Source: Actinoallomurus iriomotensis (GTDB taxonomy: Bacteria > Actinomycetota > Actinomycetes > Streptosporangiales > Streptosporangiaceae). From it: a stretch of 64,000 bases of DNA. How positions within the stretch are numbered: position 1 is the stretch's first letter; each line of letters starts with the position of its first letter. A program made the translations under genes and the position numbers. Below the pieces are notes generated by a model, which saw only the letters and a list, made by a program, of their open reading frames with translations, did not search any database and had not been told where the DNA came from. The DNA lies in contig NZ_BSTJ01000001.1 in NCBI RefSeq assembly GCF_030269445.1, positions 23,800 to 87,799 of the forward strand, in the 5' to 3' direction. Positions 34,114 through 42,843 of the stretch are shown piece by piece.

Positions 34114-35708
34114 GCCCCGAGCGCACGGCGACCGTCGCCGTCCCGCCCACCCCGGCCATCGACATCCTGGCCGAGGCGGAGAACCTCCTCGCCGGGCTTC
34201 TGCGCGAGCCCTGGGGCCAGGTCTCCCCCTCGGTGTACGAGACGGGACGCCTGGTCGCCCTCAGCCCGTGGCTGACCGGACACGACCAGCGGATCGACCA
34301 CCTTCTGCTCAGCCAGCGGCCGGACGGCGGCTGGGGTTCCCCCGAACCCGGGTACGCATTGGTGCCGACCCTGAGCGCGACCGACGCGCTCCTGTCGGCG
34401 AGGCGTCCCGGCACGGAGGACGCCGCGACCGTCGGGCTGCGCGTTCTGTTCCGCTGGTTGCGCGGACCCGGCGCGCTGACCGCCGCCGACCTTCCCGATA
34501 TGCCCGCGATCGAGCTGATCGTGCCGAGCCTGGTCATGTCCGTCAACCGGCGGCTGGACGACATGGGCGACGCCGCGGGGCGGTGGCCGGGTGCCGAACG
34601 CCTGCGCGTCCCCGCCGGCATCAGCGATGCGCCCCTCCGGCTGATCCGGAGCCGGCTGTCCGCCGGGCAGCCCCTCCCGCAGAAGCTGGCCCACGCGTTG
34701 GAGGTCGCCACCCCCGCCGCGCACCGCCATCCCCTGTTCCGGCCCGACACGACCGGCAGCGTCGGCGCCTCGCCCGCCGCCACCGCGGCGTGGCTGGGCC
34801 ACCCGGACGATGAGGCGGCCTCCCCGGCGGTCGCCTTCCTCCGCGAGGCCGTGCGACCGCACGCCGGGCCGGTCCCCTGCGGCCTGCCCGTGACGGTGTT
34901 CGAGCGCGGCTGGGTGCTCGCCTGGCTGATCCGCGCCGGTGTCCCGGTCGATCCGCCCGCCGAGCTCGTGGCCGGCCTGGCGACCTCGCTCGGCCCGAGG
35001 GGAACGGCGGCCGCGGCCGGCCTGCCGGAGGACGCCGACACCACCTCGGTGGCGCTCTACGCACTCGCCCTGGCCGGTACCCCGCTGCCGCCCGACCCGC
35101 TGTGGGCGTACGAGTCCGGCGACCACTTCTCCACCTGGCCCGGGGAGGACGGCGTCTCGATCACGACGAACGCCCATGTGCTGGAGGCCTTCGGCCAGTA
35201 TCAACGGGTGGCGGGTGGCCCGGAGGACGCCCGGCGCGCGAACACGGTCACGAAGGTGGCGGCCTGGCTGCGTCGGCAGCAGCGCGCCGACGGCAGCTGG
35301 CGCGACCGCTGGCACGCCTCACCCTTTTACGCCACCTTCTGCACGGCGCTCGCGCTGGACGCCTTCGGCGGACCTCGGTCCGCCGAGGCGGTTCGCCATG
35401 CCGTACGCTGGGCGCTGGCCACGCAGCGGGCGGACGGGTCGTGGGGCCGGTGGGCCGGCACGGCCGAGGAGACCGCCTACGCGCTGCAGCTCCTTCTCGC
35501 GACCGGGCACGGGCGAGAAGTGGGATGGGATGAGATACGGCGGGCGGCGACCCGCGGATTCGCATACCTCATTCGGTGTCCGCGCGAGTCCGAAGGCCCG
35601 GCACTATGGCATGACAAAGACCTTTACCAGCCGACCGCCGTTGTCAAGGCCGGCGTGCTGGCGGCACTTCATCTCAGTCATCGAGACGGGCTCACTCTCG
35701 AAGCTTGA
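34110..35708 (+). CDS. Class II diterpene cyclase (DxDTT type)
   Basis: A 532-residue alpha/alpha-barrel cyclase of the squalene/prenyl family. QW-like repeats are present (QRPDGGWGSPEPG, QRADGSWRDRW, QRADGSWGRW). The catalytic Asp motif reads DADTT (residues 308-312) rather than the usual DxDD. DxDTT is known from the mycobacterial halimadienyl diphosphate synthase Rv3377c. The enzyme should protonate and cyclise geranylgeranyl diphosphate to a bicyclic diphosphate. The gene begins at GTG 34110, overlapping the class I gene. No geranylgeranyl diphosphate synthase gene is in the window. Confidence 0.88.
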   Translation: MSPERTATVAVPPTPAIDILAEAENLLAGLLREPWGQVSPSVYETGRLVALSPWLTGHDQRIDHLLLSQRPDGGWGSPEPGYALVPTLSATDALLSARRPGTEDAATVGLRVLFRWLRGPGALTAADLPDMPAIELIVPSLVMSVNRRLDDMGDAAGRWPGAERLRVPAGISDAPLRLIRSRLSAGQPLPQKLAHALEVATPAAHRHPLFRPDTTGSVGASPAATAAWLGHPDDEAASPAVAFLREAVRPHAGPVPCGLPVTVFERGWVLAWLIRAGVPVDPPAELVAGLATSLGPRGTAAAAGLPEDADTTSVALYALALAGTPLPPDPLWAYESGDHFSTWPGEDGVSITTNAHVLEAFGQYQRVAGGPEDARRANTVTKVAAWLRRQQRADGSWRDRWHASPFYATFCTALALDAFGGPRSAEAVRHAVRWALATQRADGSWGRWAGTAEETAYALQLLLATGHGREVGWDEIRRAATRGFAYLIRCPRESEGPALWHDKDLYQPTAVVKAGVLAALHLSHRDGLTLEA

Positions 35709-35928
35709 GTTGCCAATAAAACGGACATCTGGGCATTAAGGGTTACAGAAGTCTCGCAACTCTCCATTCGCCTTGAACCCGATATCTCCGGTTGCTAGAG
35801 TTCATGATCGCTATGGCGAGGTCAAAGTAAGATTGACATAAACGGGTCATAGGTATTTCGCTGCAATTCCGCTGGAAGCCCGATCCAGCCCTCCGGTTCC
35901 CCCTCCTCATATTGCCGAGGCCGCTGTA

Positions 35929-38448
35929 ATGCGCTTGCGCAACGCCCGTCTGCGAACCAAGATCACCGCGCTGCTCATGTCCCTGGTCGCCCTCTGGGTG
36001 TTCGCGGCATGGGTCACCCTGCGGGAGGGCGTGAACCTGCTGTGGGTGTCCACGCTCAACAGCAACGTCGCCCAGCCGATCGTCGATCTGCAGCCCGAGC
36101 TCCAGCGTGAGCGCCAGCTGTCCCTGATCCGCCTGGGCGCTCCGGGCGTCCAGCAGCGCGCCGCGCTCAGCTCCCAGCGGCTCCGCACGGACAACGCCGT
36201 GGCGAAGTTCCGGAAACTGGCGCAGGCGGAGCGCGTGAAGCTGGCCCAGGACAAGACGCTGAAGCAGGCGATCGCCGCCGGGTTGGCCCAGCTCTCCCAG
36301 CTTCCCCAGGACCGGGCCAAGGTCGACTCCGGCATGATCGGCTTCGAGGAGGCGCAGAACGCCTACAGCGCGGCCGTCGAGAGCCTGTTCACGATCGACG
36401 ACTCGCTGGCGAGCCTCGACGACAAGAAGTACGCCAAGGACGTGCGTGTCTCCCTCCAGCTCAACCGGGCGGCGGAGGTCGTGTCGCAGGAGAACGCGCT
36501 GGTCTCGGGGGTCCTCGCGTCCGGACGGTTGGCCCGCAGCGAATACCTCCAGCTCGTCCAGGTCATCGGAGCCCAGCGGTACACCTTCGGCAAGGCGCTC
36601 GAGGCCATCGAGGGCAGCGACCGCGCCACCTACGAGGTACTGACCTCGGACGGTCCCTTCACGCGTATGCGCGCTCTCGAGAACACCCTGCTGAACAAGA
36701 GCAGGCTGAACCACCCCGCGCCGGTCACCTCGGCCCAGTGGCGTGCCGTCGCCGACCCGACCACCACGCAGCTGTCCAAGGCGGTCTTCGACTACGGCGA
36801 CAAGCTGGTCGATCGCGCCACGCCGATCGCGATCGGGGTCATCGTCCGCCTCCTGCTCGCCGGTGGTCTCGGTCTCCTGGCGGTCATCGCGTCGATCATC
36901 GTGTCGATCACCACGGCACGTGACCTCATGCGACAGCTGGAGAAGCTGCGCATCGCCGCCCGCGAGCTGGCCGACAAGCGGCTGCCCGGCGTCGTGGAAC
37001 GGCTCGGACGCGGCGAGAAGGTGGACGTCGCCTCCGAGGCGCCACCGCTGCGATTCGGCGAGGACGAGGTCGGCCAGGTGGGCCACGCGTTCAACTCCGT
37101 GCAGGAGACCGCGATCCGCACCGCAGTCGAGCAGGCCGAGCTGCGCCGCGGCATCCGCGACATCCTCCTCAGCCTGGCGCGCCGCTCCCAGGCGCTCGTC
37201 CACCGGCAGCTGACCCTGCTGGACACCATGGAGCGCCGCCAGGACGACTCCGCTGAGCTGGAGGACCTGTTCCACGTCGACCACCTGGCCACCCGGATGC
37301 GGCGCAACGCCGAGAACCTCATCGTCCTCTCCGGCGCGACGCCCGCCCGTGGCTGGCGCCGCCCGGTGCCGATGATCGACGTGGTCCGCTCCGCCGTCGC
37401 CGAGGTCGAGGACTACACCCGGGTCACGGTGATGCCGATGGGCGAGGTCGCCCTGGCCGGCCGGGCCGTCGGTGACATCGTCCACCTCCTCGCCGAACTG
37501 ATCGAGAACGCCGTCTCCTTCTCGCCGCCGTACACCCAGGCGCAGGTCAGCGGCCACCCGGTCGCCCACGGGTACGCCGTGGAGATCGAGGACCGCGGGC
37601 TCGGCATGACCGACGAGATCCTCGCCGACATCAACGAACGTGTCACCGACCCGCCCGAGTTCAACCTGTCCAGCTCGGCCCACCTCGGGCTGTACGTGGT
37701 CGGCCGGCTGGCCATGCGTTACGACGTCAAGGTCTCGCTCAAGCACTCCTCCTATGGCGGCACCACCGCGGTCGTGCTCATCCCGCACGAACTGGTGGTC
37801 GAGGGCGCCGACGGCGAGCGCGAGACCAGAGCCGCGGCCGCCGGCGTACCCGTCGGGGTCACGGCCGGCGGCATGACCGCCACGTCGTACGACGACGTGC
37901 CCGCCCGCGTCACGGAGGCCACCGTGCTCGAGCCACCCGCCCTGCCGTCCCCAGCCGAGCCGTCCACCCCAGCGTCGGCGCGGTCGGCCACTTCGGCGTC
38001 CGCCGAGGCGACGGGGCCGGCGAGCGAGCCCTCGGCCGCCGCGCCCAGCACGCCGTCGGCCAACGGCAAGTCCGGCACCCTGCCGCCGCTCCCCCGGCGT
38101 ACGTCCACGACGCCGCGAGAGGCCGAGCCCGCGGAGCCGACCGAGCCCGCGGAGCCTGCCGAGCCGGCGTCCGCGTCCTCCTCACAGACCACTCCCGGCG
38201 GCCTGCCGGTCCGCGTGCCCCAGGCCAGCATCTCCCCCGCGCTGCGCACCGACGGCCCGACCTCGGCGTCCGACGCGGACGGCGAGGCCCAGGACGACGA
38301 CGTTCCCACGCCGGAGGAGATCCGCAAGTCGTTCGGCGGACTCCAGGCGGGCACCCGCCGAGGCAGAACCGACGCGGCGCGGTCGCGGACCGACGCGACC
38401 GACGACACCTCCACACCCGATGAAGACGCCCAAGAGGACAACCAGTGA
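35929..38448 (+). CDS. Conservon sensor histidine kinase (CvnA type), second conservon
   Basis: An 839-residue kinase-like protein built like the first conservon's kinase. Membrane segments near residues 15-32 and 300-325 flank a helical sensor domain. A HAMP-like linker, a dimerisation helix (VHRQLTLLDTMERRQDDSAELEDLFHVDHLATRMRRN) and an HATPase (ELIENAVSFSPP; DRGLGMTD) follow. The last 215 residues are Pro/Ala/Ser/Glu-rich with repeated EPAEP, a disordered tail much longer than in conservon 1. The 35709-35928 leader contains TTGACA at 35833-35838. It starts 220 bp after the diterpene cyclase gene, in the same direction, so read-through coupling is possible. Confidence 0.93.
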   Translation: MRLRNARLRTKITALLMSLVALWVFAAWVTLREGVNLLWVSTLNSNVAQPIVDLQPELQRERQLSLIRLGAPGVQQRAALSSQRLRTDNAVAKFRKLAQAERVKLAQDKTLKQAIAAGLAQLSQLPQDRAKVDSGMIGFEEAQNAYSAAVESLFTIDDSLASLDDKKYAKDVRVSLQLNRAAEVVSQENALVSGVLASGRLARSEYLQLVQVIGAQRYTFGKALEAIEGSDRATYEVLTSDGPFTRMRALENTLLNKSRLNHPAPVTSAQWRAVADPTTTQLSKAVFDYGDKLVDRATPIAIGVIVRLLLAGGLGLLAVIASIIVSITTARDLMRQLEKLRIAARELADKRLPGVVERLGRGEKVDVASEAPPLRFGEDEVGQVGHAFNSVQETAIRTAVEQAELRRGIRDILLSLARRSQALVHRQLTLLDTMERRQDDSAELEDLFHVDHLATRMRRNAENLIVLSGATPARGWRRPVPMIDVVRSAVAEVEDYTRVTVMPMGEVALAGRAVGDIVHLLAELIENAVSFSPPYTQAQVSGHPVAHGYAVEIEDRGLGMTDEILADINERVTDPPEFNLSSSAHLGLYVVGRLAMRYDVKVSLKHSSYGGTTAVVLIPHELVVEGADGERETRAAAAGVPVGVTAGGMTATSYDDVPARVTEATVLEPPALPSPAEPSTPASARSATSASAEATGPASEPSAAAPSTPSANGKSGTLPPLPRRTSTTPREAEPAEPTEPAEPAEPASASSSQTTPGGLPVRVPQASISPALRTDGPTSASDADGEAQDDDVPTPEEIRKSFGGLQAGTRRGRTDAARSRTDATDDTSTPDEDAQEDNQ

Positions 38449-38861
38449 CGCAAAAGACAGACCCCTCCGCCGATCTGGCCTGGTTGCTCGACGACCTGAT
38501 CAAACGCGTACCCGAGGCGCAGCACGCCATCGTGCTGTCCGCGGACGGCCTGCTGATGGCGGCCTCACGGGAGTTCGAACACGAGGACGCCGAGCATCTG
38601 GCGGCGGTCGCGGCCGGCATCCAGTCGCTCGCCAAGGGAGTGGGCGAGCGCTTCGACGGCGGTCCCGTCCGGCAGACCGTCGTCGAGATGCGGTCGGCGT
38701 ACCTCCTGGTGACCGTCGCCGGGCAGGGTGCCTGCCTGGCGGTGCTCAGCACCGAGGAGGCCGACATCGGACTCATCGCCTACGAGATGGCCATGCTCGT
38801 CACCGGACTCGGCCACCATCTGACCGCCGCGTCCCGTAGTTCCGAGCAGGCTTCGTCGTGA
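38445..38861 (+). CDS. Roadblock/LC7 conservon protein (CvnB type)
   Basis: A 138-residue roadblock protein: LAWLLDDLIKRVPEAQHAIVLSADGLLMAAS at the N-terminus and ADIGLIAYEMAMLVTGLGHHL at the C-terminus. It starts at GTG 38445, overlapping the kinase stop, and ends overlapping the DUF742 start. It is the predicted regulator of the GTPase two genes downstream. Confidence 0.94.
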   Translation: MTQKTDPSADLAWLLDDLIKRVPEAQHAIVLSADGLLMAASREFEHEDAEHLAAVAAGIQSLAKGVGERFDGGPVRQTVVEMRSAYLLVTVAGQGACLAVLSTEEADIGLIAYEMAMLVTGLGHHLTAASRSSEQASS

Positions 38862-39331
38862 CCTCGCCCGGCGAACCCCCCGGCGAGGAGTTCCCGGGCA
38901 CGGAGGCCGGCGAAGACAGCATTGCCGGTCGGCCGGCCGAGCCTCCCGCCGGCGGGGTCGACGACGAAGAACGCTGGCTGGACGACCAGGCCGGGCCGCT
39001 GGTCCGGCCGTACGTGATGACCAGCGGGCGGATGCAGCCGGTACGCGGCAAGTTCGACCTGGTGACGATGGTGGAGGCCACGGGCCTGCCCGCGTCGCCG
39101 GAACTCGGCCTGGGCCCGGAGCACCAGGCCGTGGTGCGCCTCTGCGAGCAGGTGCTGTCGGTCGCCGAGATCGCGGGCCACCTCAAGCTCCCGACCGTCA
39201 CCGTACGCGTGCTGCTCGGCGACCTCCTCGACAAGGGGCTCATCACGGTTCAGGACCCGCAGACCGACACCGACTTCATGACCGACGAGCAGATGTACAG
39301 GGCAGTGATCGATGGACTCCATGCGCTTTGA
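38858..39331 (+). CDS. DUF742 conservon protein (CvnC type)
   Basis: A 157-residue DUF742 protein. Its conserved core begins RWLDDQAGPLVRPYVMTSGRM and includes LSVAEIAGHLKLPTVTVRVLLGDLLDKGLI, a winged-helix-like segment. An acidic Gly/Pro/Glu-rich N-terminal extension of about 35 residues is absent from the first conservon's copy. It starts at GTG 38858 and overlaps the GTPase gene by 20 bp, the same overlap length as in conservon 1. Confidence 0.93.
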   Translation: MTSPGEPPGEEFPGTEAGEDSIAGRPAEPPAGGVDDEERWLDDQAGPLVRPYVMTSGRMQPVRGKFDLVTMVEATGLPASPELGLGPEHQAVVRLCEQVLSVAEIAGHLKLPTVTVRVLLGDLLDKGLITVQDPQTDTDFMTDEQMYRAVIDGLHAL

Positions 39332-39905
39332 TCGACAGGGCCGGAGACTGCCCAAGGCGATCAAGATCCTCATCGCCGGCGGCTTCGGCGCCGGAAAGAC
39401 CACCATGGTCGGGGCCGTCTCGGAGACGAAACCGCTCCGCACCGAGGAGATCCTCACCGACAAGGGTGTACGCGTCGACGACATCGCGGGCGTGGAGGGC
39501 AAGACCACCACCACCGTCGCGATGGACTTCGGCCGCATCACCATCAAGGACCAGTTCATGCTGTACCTGTTCGGCACGCCCGGGCAGGAGCGGTTCTGGT
39601 TCATGTGGGACGAGGTGGCGATCGGCTCTCTCGGCGCGGTCGTGCTCGCCGACACACGACGGCTCGCGGACTGCTTCCCCGCCGTCGACTACTTCGAGCG
39701 GCGCAACATCCCGTTCATCGTCGCGGTGAACTGCTTCGAGGGCGCCAAGCAGTACGAGCTGGAGGAGGTCGAGGCCGCGCTGAACCTCGGCTCCAAGGTG
39801 CCGGTGATGCTCTGCGACGCGCGAGTGCGTGAGTCGGGCAAGAAGGTGCTGATCGCGCTGGTCCAGCACGCGATGGAGAGCCGCAAGGTCGGCGCCTCCG
39901 TCTGA
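39312..39905 (+). CDS. Conservon GTPase (CvnD type)
   Basis: A 197-residue Ras/Arf-like GTPase. The P-loop is GGFGAGKTTMVG (about residues 24-35), the G3-like region YLFGTPGQERFWFMW, and the base-recognition region VAVNCFEG. It lacks a canonical NKxD. It closes the second conservon and converges with der across a strong hairpin. It probably cycles at the membrane under control of the roadblock protein. Confidence 0.94.
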   Translation: MDSMRFDRQGRRLPKAIKILIAGGFGAGKTTMVGAVSETKPLRTEEILTDKGVRVDDIAGVEGKTTTTVAMDFGRITIKDQFMLYLFGTPGQERFWFMWDEVAIGSLGAVVLADTRRLADCFPAVDYFERRNIPFIVAVNCFEGAKQYELEEVEAALNLGSKVPVMLCDARVRESGKKVLIALVQHAMESRKVGASV

Positions 39906-39917
39906 GACGACGCCGGG

Positions 39918-39953
39918 AGCCCCCGGCCCGGCCACGCGCCGGACCGGGGGCTC
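39918..39953. terminator. Bidirectional hairpin between conservon GTPase gene and der
   Basis: GAGCCCCCGG pairs with CCGGGGGCTC around a GC-rich interior stem (CCCGGC with GCCGG) and short loop. It occupies most of the 55-bp space between convergent stops, so it should end both transcripts. Confidence 0.7.
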
Positions 39954-39960
39954 GCTCGTC

Positions 39961-41343
39961 TCACTTGCGCTGGCGCTTCTCCCGGATCTTCATGCTGATC
40001 TCGATGGGCGTGCCCTCGAAGCCGAAGTCCTCGCGCAGCCGGCGCTCGACGAATCGCCGGTAGCCCGCCTCAAGGAACCCCGTCGTGAACAGCACGAACC
40101 GCGGCGGCTGCACGCCCGCCTGCGTGGCGAACATGACGCGCGGCTGCTTTCCGCCGCGTACGGGGTGCGGCTTGGCCGCCACCAGGTCGGTCATGAAGGA
40201 GTTGAGCCGTGCGGTCGGCACGCGCTCACCCCAGCCCTCCAGCGCCGTTTCGATGGCGGGCACGAGCTTTTCGACGTGCCGTCCCGTACGGGCCGAGATG
40301 TTGACCCGCGGCGCCCAGCGCGCGTGGTGGAGCTGCCGGTCGATCTCGCGGTCGATGAAGTGACGGCGCTCCTCGTCCACCAGGTCCCACTTGTTGAAGG
40401 CCAGGACCAGCGCGCGGCCCGACTCGATCACCATGGTGATGATCCGCAGATCCTGCTCGGCGAGCGGCTCGCTCGCGTCGATGAGCACGACCGCGACCTC
40501 GGACCGGTCCAGCGCCGACTGGGTGCGCAGCGTGGCGTAGAAGTCGGCGCCCTGCGACTCGCGGGCCCGCCGCCGGATGCCGGCCGTGTCGACGAACTTC
40601 CAGGTGCGGCCGCCCAGCTCGATCAGCTCGTCGACCGGGTCACGCGTCGTGCCGGCGACGGAGTCGACGACGACGCGGTTCTCACCGGCGAGCTGGTTGA
40701 GCAGGCTGGACTTGCCGACGTTGGGCCGGCCGAGCAGCGCGACGCGGCGTGGCCCGCCCGCGACACCGTACGTCTCCGGCGGCGCCTCCTCCGGCAGGGC
40801 GTTCAGCACGGCGTCGAGCAGGTCGCCGCTCCCCCGCCCGTGCAGGGCGGAGACGACGAGCGGCTCGCCCAGTCCGAGGGACCACAGCGTCGCGGCGTCC
40901 GCCTCCGCCCGCGCGTCGTCGACCTTGTTGGCCGCCAGCACGACCGGCTTGTCGGCGCGCCGCAGGACGCCCACGACGGCCTCGTCGGTGTCGGTGGCGC
41001 CGACCGTCGCGTCGACCACGAACAGCACGACGTCCGCGGCGTCGACCGCCAGGCGCGCCTGGTCGGCGACGGCGGCGGCGAGGCCCTCGGCCTTCGGCTC
41101 CCAGCCGCCGGTGTCGAGCACGGTGAAGCGGCGGCCGCCCCACGCGGCGTCGTAGGCGACCCGGTCGCGGGTCACGCCGGGCACGTCCTCCACGACCGCC
41201 TCACGGCGGCCCAGAATGCGGTTGACCAACGTGGACTTGCCGACGTTCGGCCGGCCGACGACGGCCACGACCGGTGGCGGCGCGACGTCGTGCTCCACAT
41301 TGTCGCCGATGTCCAGGACATCGGCGTGCTCCATCTCGGTCAC
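39961..41343 (-). CDS. der: Ribosome-assembly GTPase Der (EngA)
   Basis: A 460-residue protein with two tandem GTPase domains: [16 protein letters not shown] near residue 31 and [16 protein letters not shown] near residue 205. Each has DTxG (DTGGWE, DTAGIRR) and NKxD (NKVDD, NKWDL) motifs, and a KH-like C-terminal domain follows. Der acts in maturation of the 50S ribosomal subunit. The gene overlaps cmk by ATGA, the conserved actinobacterial pairing. It ends facing the second conservon. Confidence 0.98.
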   Translation of the reverse strand: MTEMEHADVLDIGDNVEHDVAPPPVVAVVGRPNVGKSTLVNRILGRREAVVEDVPGVTRDRVAYDAAWGGRRFTVLDTGGWEPKAEGLAAAVADQARLAVDAADVVLFVVDATVGATDTDEAVVGVLRRADKPVVLAANKVDDARAEADAATLWSLGLGEPLVVSALHGRGSGDLLDAVLNALPEEAPPETYGVAGGPRRVALLGRPNVGKSSLLNQLAGENRVVVDSVAGTTRDPVDELIELGGRTWKFVDTAGIRRRARESQGADFYATLRTQSALDRSEVAVVLIDASEPLAEQDLRIITMVIESGRALVLAFNKWDLVDEERRHFIDREIDRQLHHARWAPRVNISARTGRHVEKLVPAIETALEGWGERVPTARLNSFMTDLVAAKPHPVRGGKQPRVMFATQAGVQPPRFVLFTTGFLEAGYRRFVERRLREDFGFEGTPIEISMKIREKRQRK

Positions 41344-42035
41344 GGGCGCTCCTCGCCGTACACGGCCTCCCGCACCGCGTCGCCGGCGTCGGCGCCCTTC
41401 GCGATCCGTACGACCTCGGTGATGACCTCGGAAAGGGTCAGGCTGGTGGTGTCGACCTCCACGGCGTCGGCCGCGCGCGCCAGCGGGTCGGTCTTGCGGG
41501 TGGAGTCGAGGTGGTCACGGCGGGCCAGGTCGGCCTGGGTCGCGGAGACGGAGGCGCCGGTCAGCTCCTTGCTGCGGCGCTGCGCGCGGGCCTCGGCGCT
41601 CGCGGTGAGGTAGATCTTGACCGCCGCGTCCGGCGCGACGACCGTGCCGATGTCACGACCCTCCACCACGATACCGCCGGTGCCGATGATCTCCTGCTGC
41701 AGCGCGACGAGGCGCCGGCGCACCTCCGGGACCGCGGCCACGGCGCTGACGGCGCCGGTGACCTCGCCGGTGCGGATGGGCCCCGCGACGTCCGTGCCAT
41801 CGACCGAGATCGACGGGGCGTCGGGGTCGGTGCCGACGCTCAGCACGGGCTCGCCCGCGCGAGCGGCCATCGCGGCCTGGTCGTCGAGCGGGACGCCCTG
41901 GCGTAGCATCCACCACGTCACCGCGCGGTACATCGCGCCCGTGTCGAGGTAACGCAGCCCCAGGGCACGTGCCACACCCTTGGACACGCTGGACTTGCCC
42001 GAACCCGAGGGGCCGTCCATGGCGATGACGAGCAT
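41340..42035 (-). CDS. cmk: Cytidylate kinase
   Basis: A 231-residue nucleoside monophosphate kinase that phosphorylates CMP and dCMP. The P-loop [10 protein letters not shown] is at residues 8-17, followed by [18 protein letters not shown] and the conserved [11 protein letters not shown] and [21 protein letters not shown] lies upstream of the ATG at 42035; an open frame further upstream is Arg-rich and untranslated. It is coupled to der by a 4-bp overlap. In most actinomycetes tyrA lies directly upstream. Here a GntR-MFS cassette separates them. Confidence 0.97.
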   Translation of the reverse strand: MLVIAMDGPSGSGKSSVSKGVARALGLRYLDTGAMYRAVTWWMLRQGVPLDDQAAMAARAGEPVLSVGTDPDAPSISVDGTDVAGPIRTGEVTGAVSAVAAVPEVRRRLVALQQEIIGTGGIVVEGRDIGTVVAPDAAVKIYLTASAEARAQRRSKELTGASVSATQADLARRDHLDSTRKTDPLARAADAVEVDTTSLTLSEVITEVVRIAKGADAGDAVREAVYGEERP

Positions 42036-42140
42036 CTCGTGTGCTTCCTCTCCCGTACCGACCGGCCAACGTCTGAGGCTACCGGTACGGCGGGCCGGCT
42101 TGATCCGCACTTCGGCAAGCCCGCGCGACGTCGCATGCGT

Positions 42141-42163
42141 CTTGTATGTAACATAGATACAAG
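42141..42163. promoter_or_regulatory. GntR-type operator abutting the start codon
   Basis: CTTGTAT (42141-42147) and ATACAAG (42157-42163) form a 7-bp inverted repeat with a 9-bp spacer that ends at the base before the GntR ATG. The TGTAT-N-ATACA form suits FadR-subfamily GntR proteins. There is no Shine-Dalgarno sequence here, so the mRNA may be leaderless. Confidence 0.6.
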
Positions 42164-42787
42164 ATGAGCACTGCGACCTCCCGGGCCTACGACCACGTGA
42201 AGCAGGCCATCCTCGATCGCGCCTACCCGGGCGGCGCGCTGCTGAGCGAGGGTGAGATCGCCACGGCGGTCGGGGTGTCCCGTACCCCGGTGCGCGAGGC
42301 CCTCCTCCGCCTGGAGACCGAAGGCCTCGTACGCCTCTACCCCAAGCGCGGCGCGCTGGTCCTGCCGGTCTCCCCACAGGAGATCTCCGACGTGCTGGAG
42401 ACCCGCGAGCTGGTGGAGACCTTCACCGCCGGCCGGGCCGACATCGGGCCCGAGCTCGTCGGCGAGCTCACGCGGCTCCTGGAGGACATGCGACGGCACG
42501 CCGCCGCAGGCGACGGCCGGGAGTTCGCCTACGCCGACCGGTGCTTCCACCGCTCGCTCGTCGCCGCGGCCGGCAACGAGATCCTCACCCAGCTGTACGA
42601 CTCGCTGCGCGACCGCCAGCTGCGCATGGCCCGCCTCACCGCCGACGACCCCGTACGCGCCGCGGACGCGATCCGGGACCACACCGAGATCCTGGACGCC
42701 GTCCGCTCGGGCGACCGCCGCCGGATCCGCGCCGCGATCCACCGGCATCTGCAGACCGCCGGATCCGCCCTGCGCGCCCGCTCCTGA
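42164..42787 (+). CDS. GntR/FadR-family transcriptional regulator
   Basis: A 207-residue regulator. The N-terminal winged helix (GGALLSEGEIATAVGVSRTPVREALLRLETEGLVRLYPKRGALV) is followed by an FCD all-helical effector domain (ELVETFTAGRADI, RCFHRSLVAAAGN, DHTEILDAV). The FCD His/Asp residues are in place for a metal-bound carboxylate ligand. The gene is followed 56 bp later by an MFS gene in the same direction, so it probably controls uptake or export of an organic acid. It is divergent from cmk, 128 bp away. Confidence 0.93.
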   Translation: MSTATSRAYDHVKQAILDRAYPGGALLSEGEIATAVGVSRTPVREALLRLETEGLVRLYPKRGALVLPVSPQEISDVLETRELVETFTAGRADIGPELVGELTRLLEDMRRHAAAGDGREFAYADRCFHRSLVAAAGNEILTQLYDSLRDRQLRMARLTADDPVRAADAIRDHTEILDAVRSGDRRRIRAAIHRHLQTAGSALRARS

Positions 42788-42843
42788 CCGAACCCCGCCA
42801 CCGCATCCCGCCGAGCACACCCCTGCCCCCCGAAAGGTGAAAA

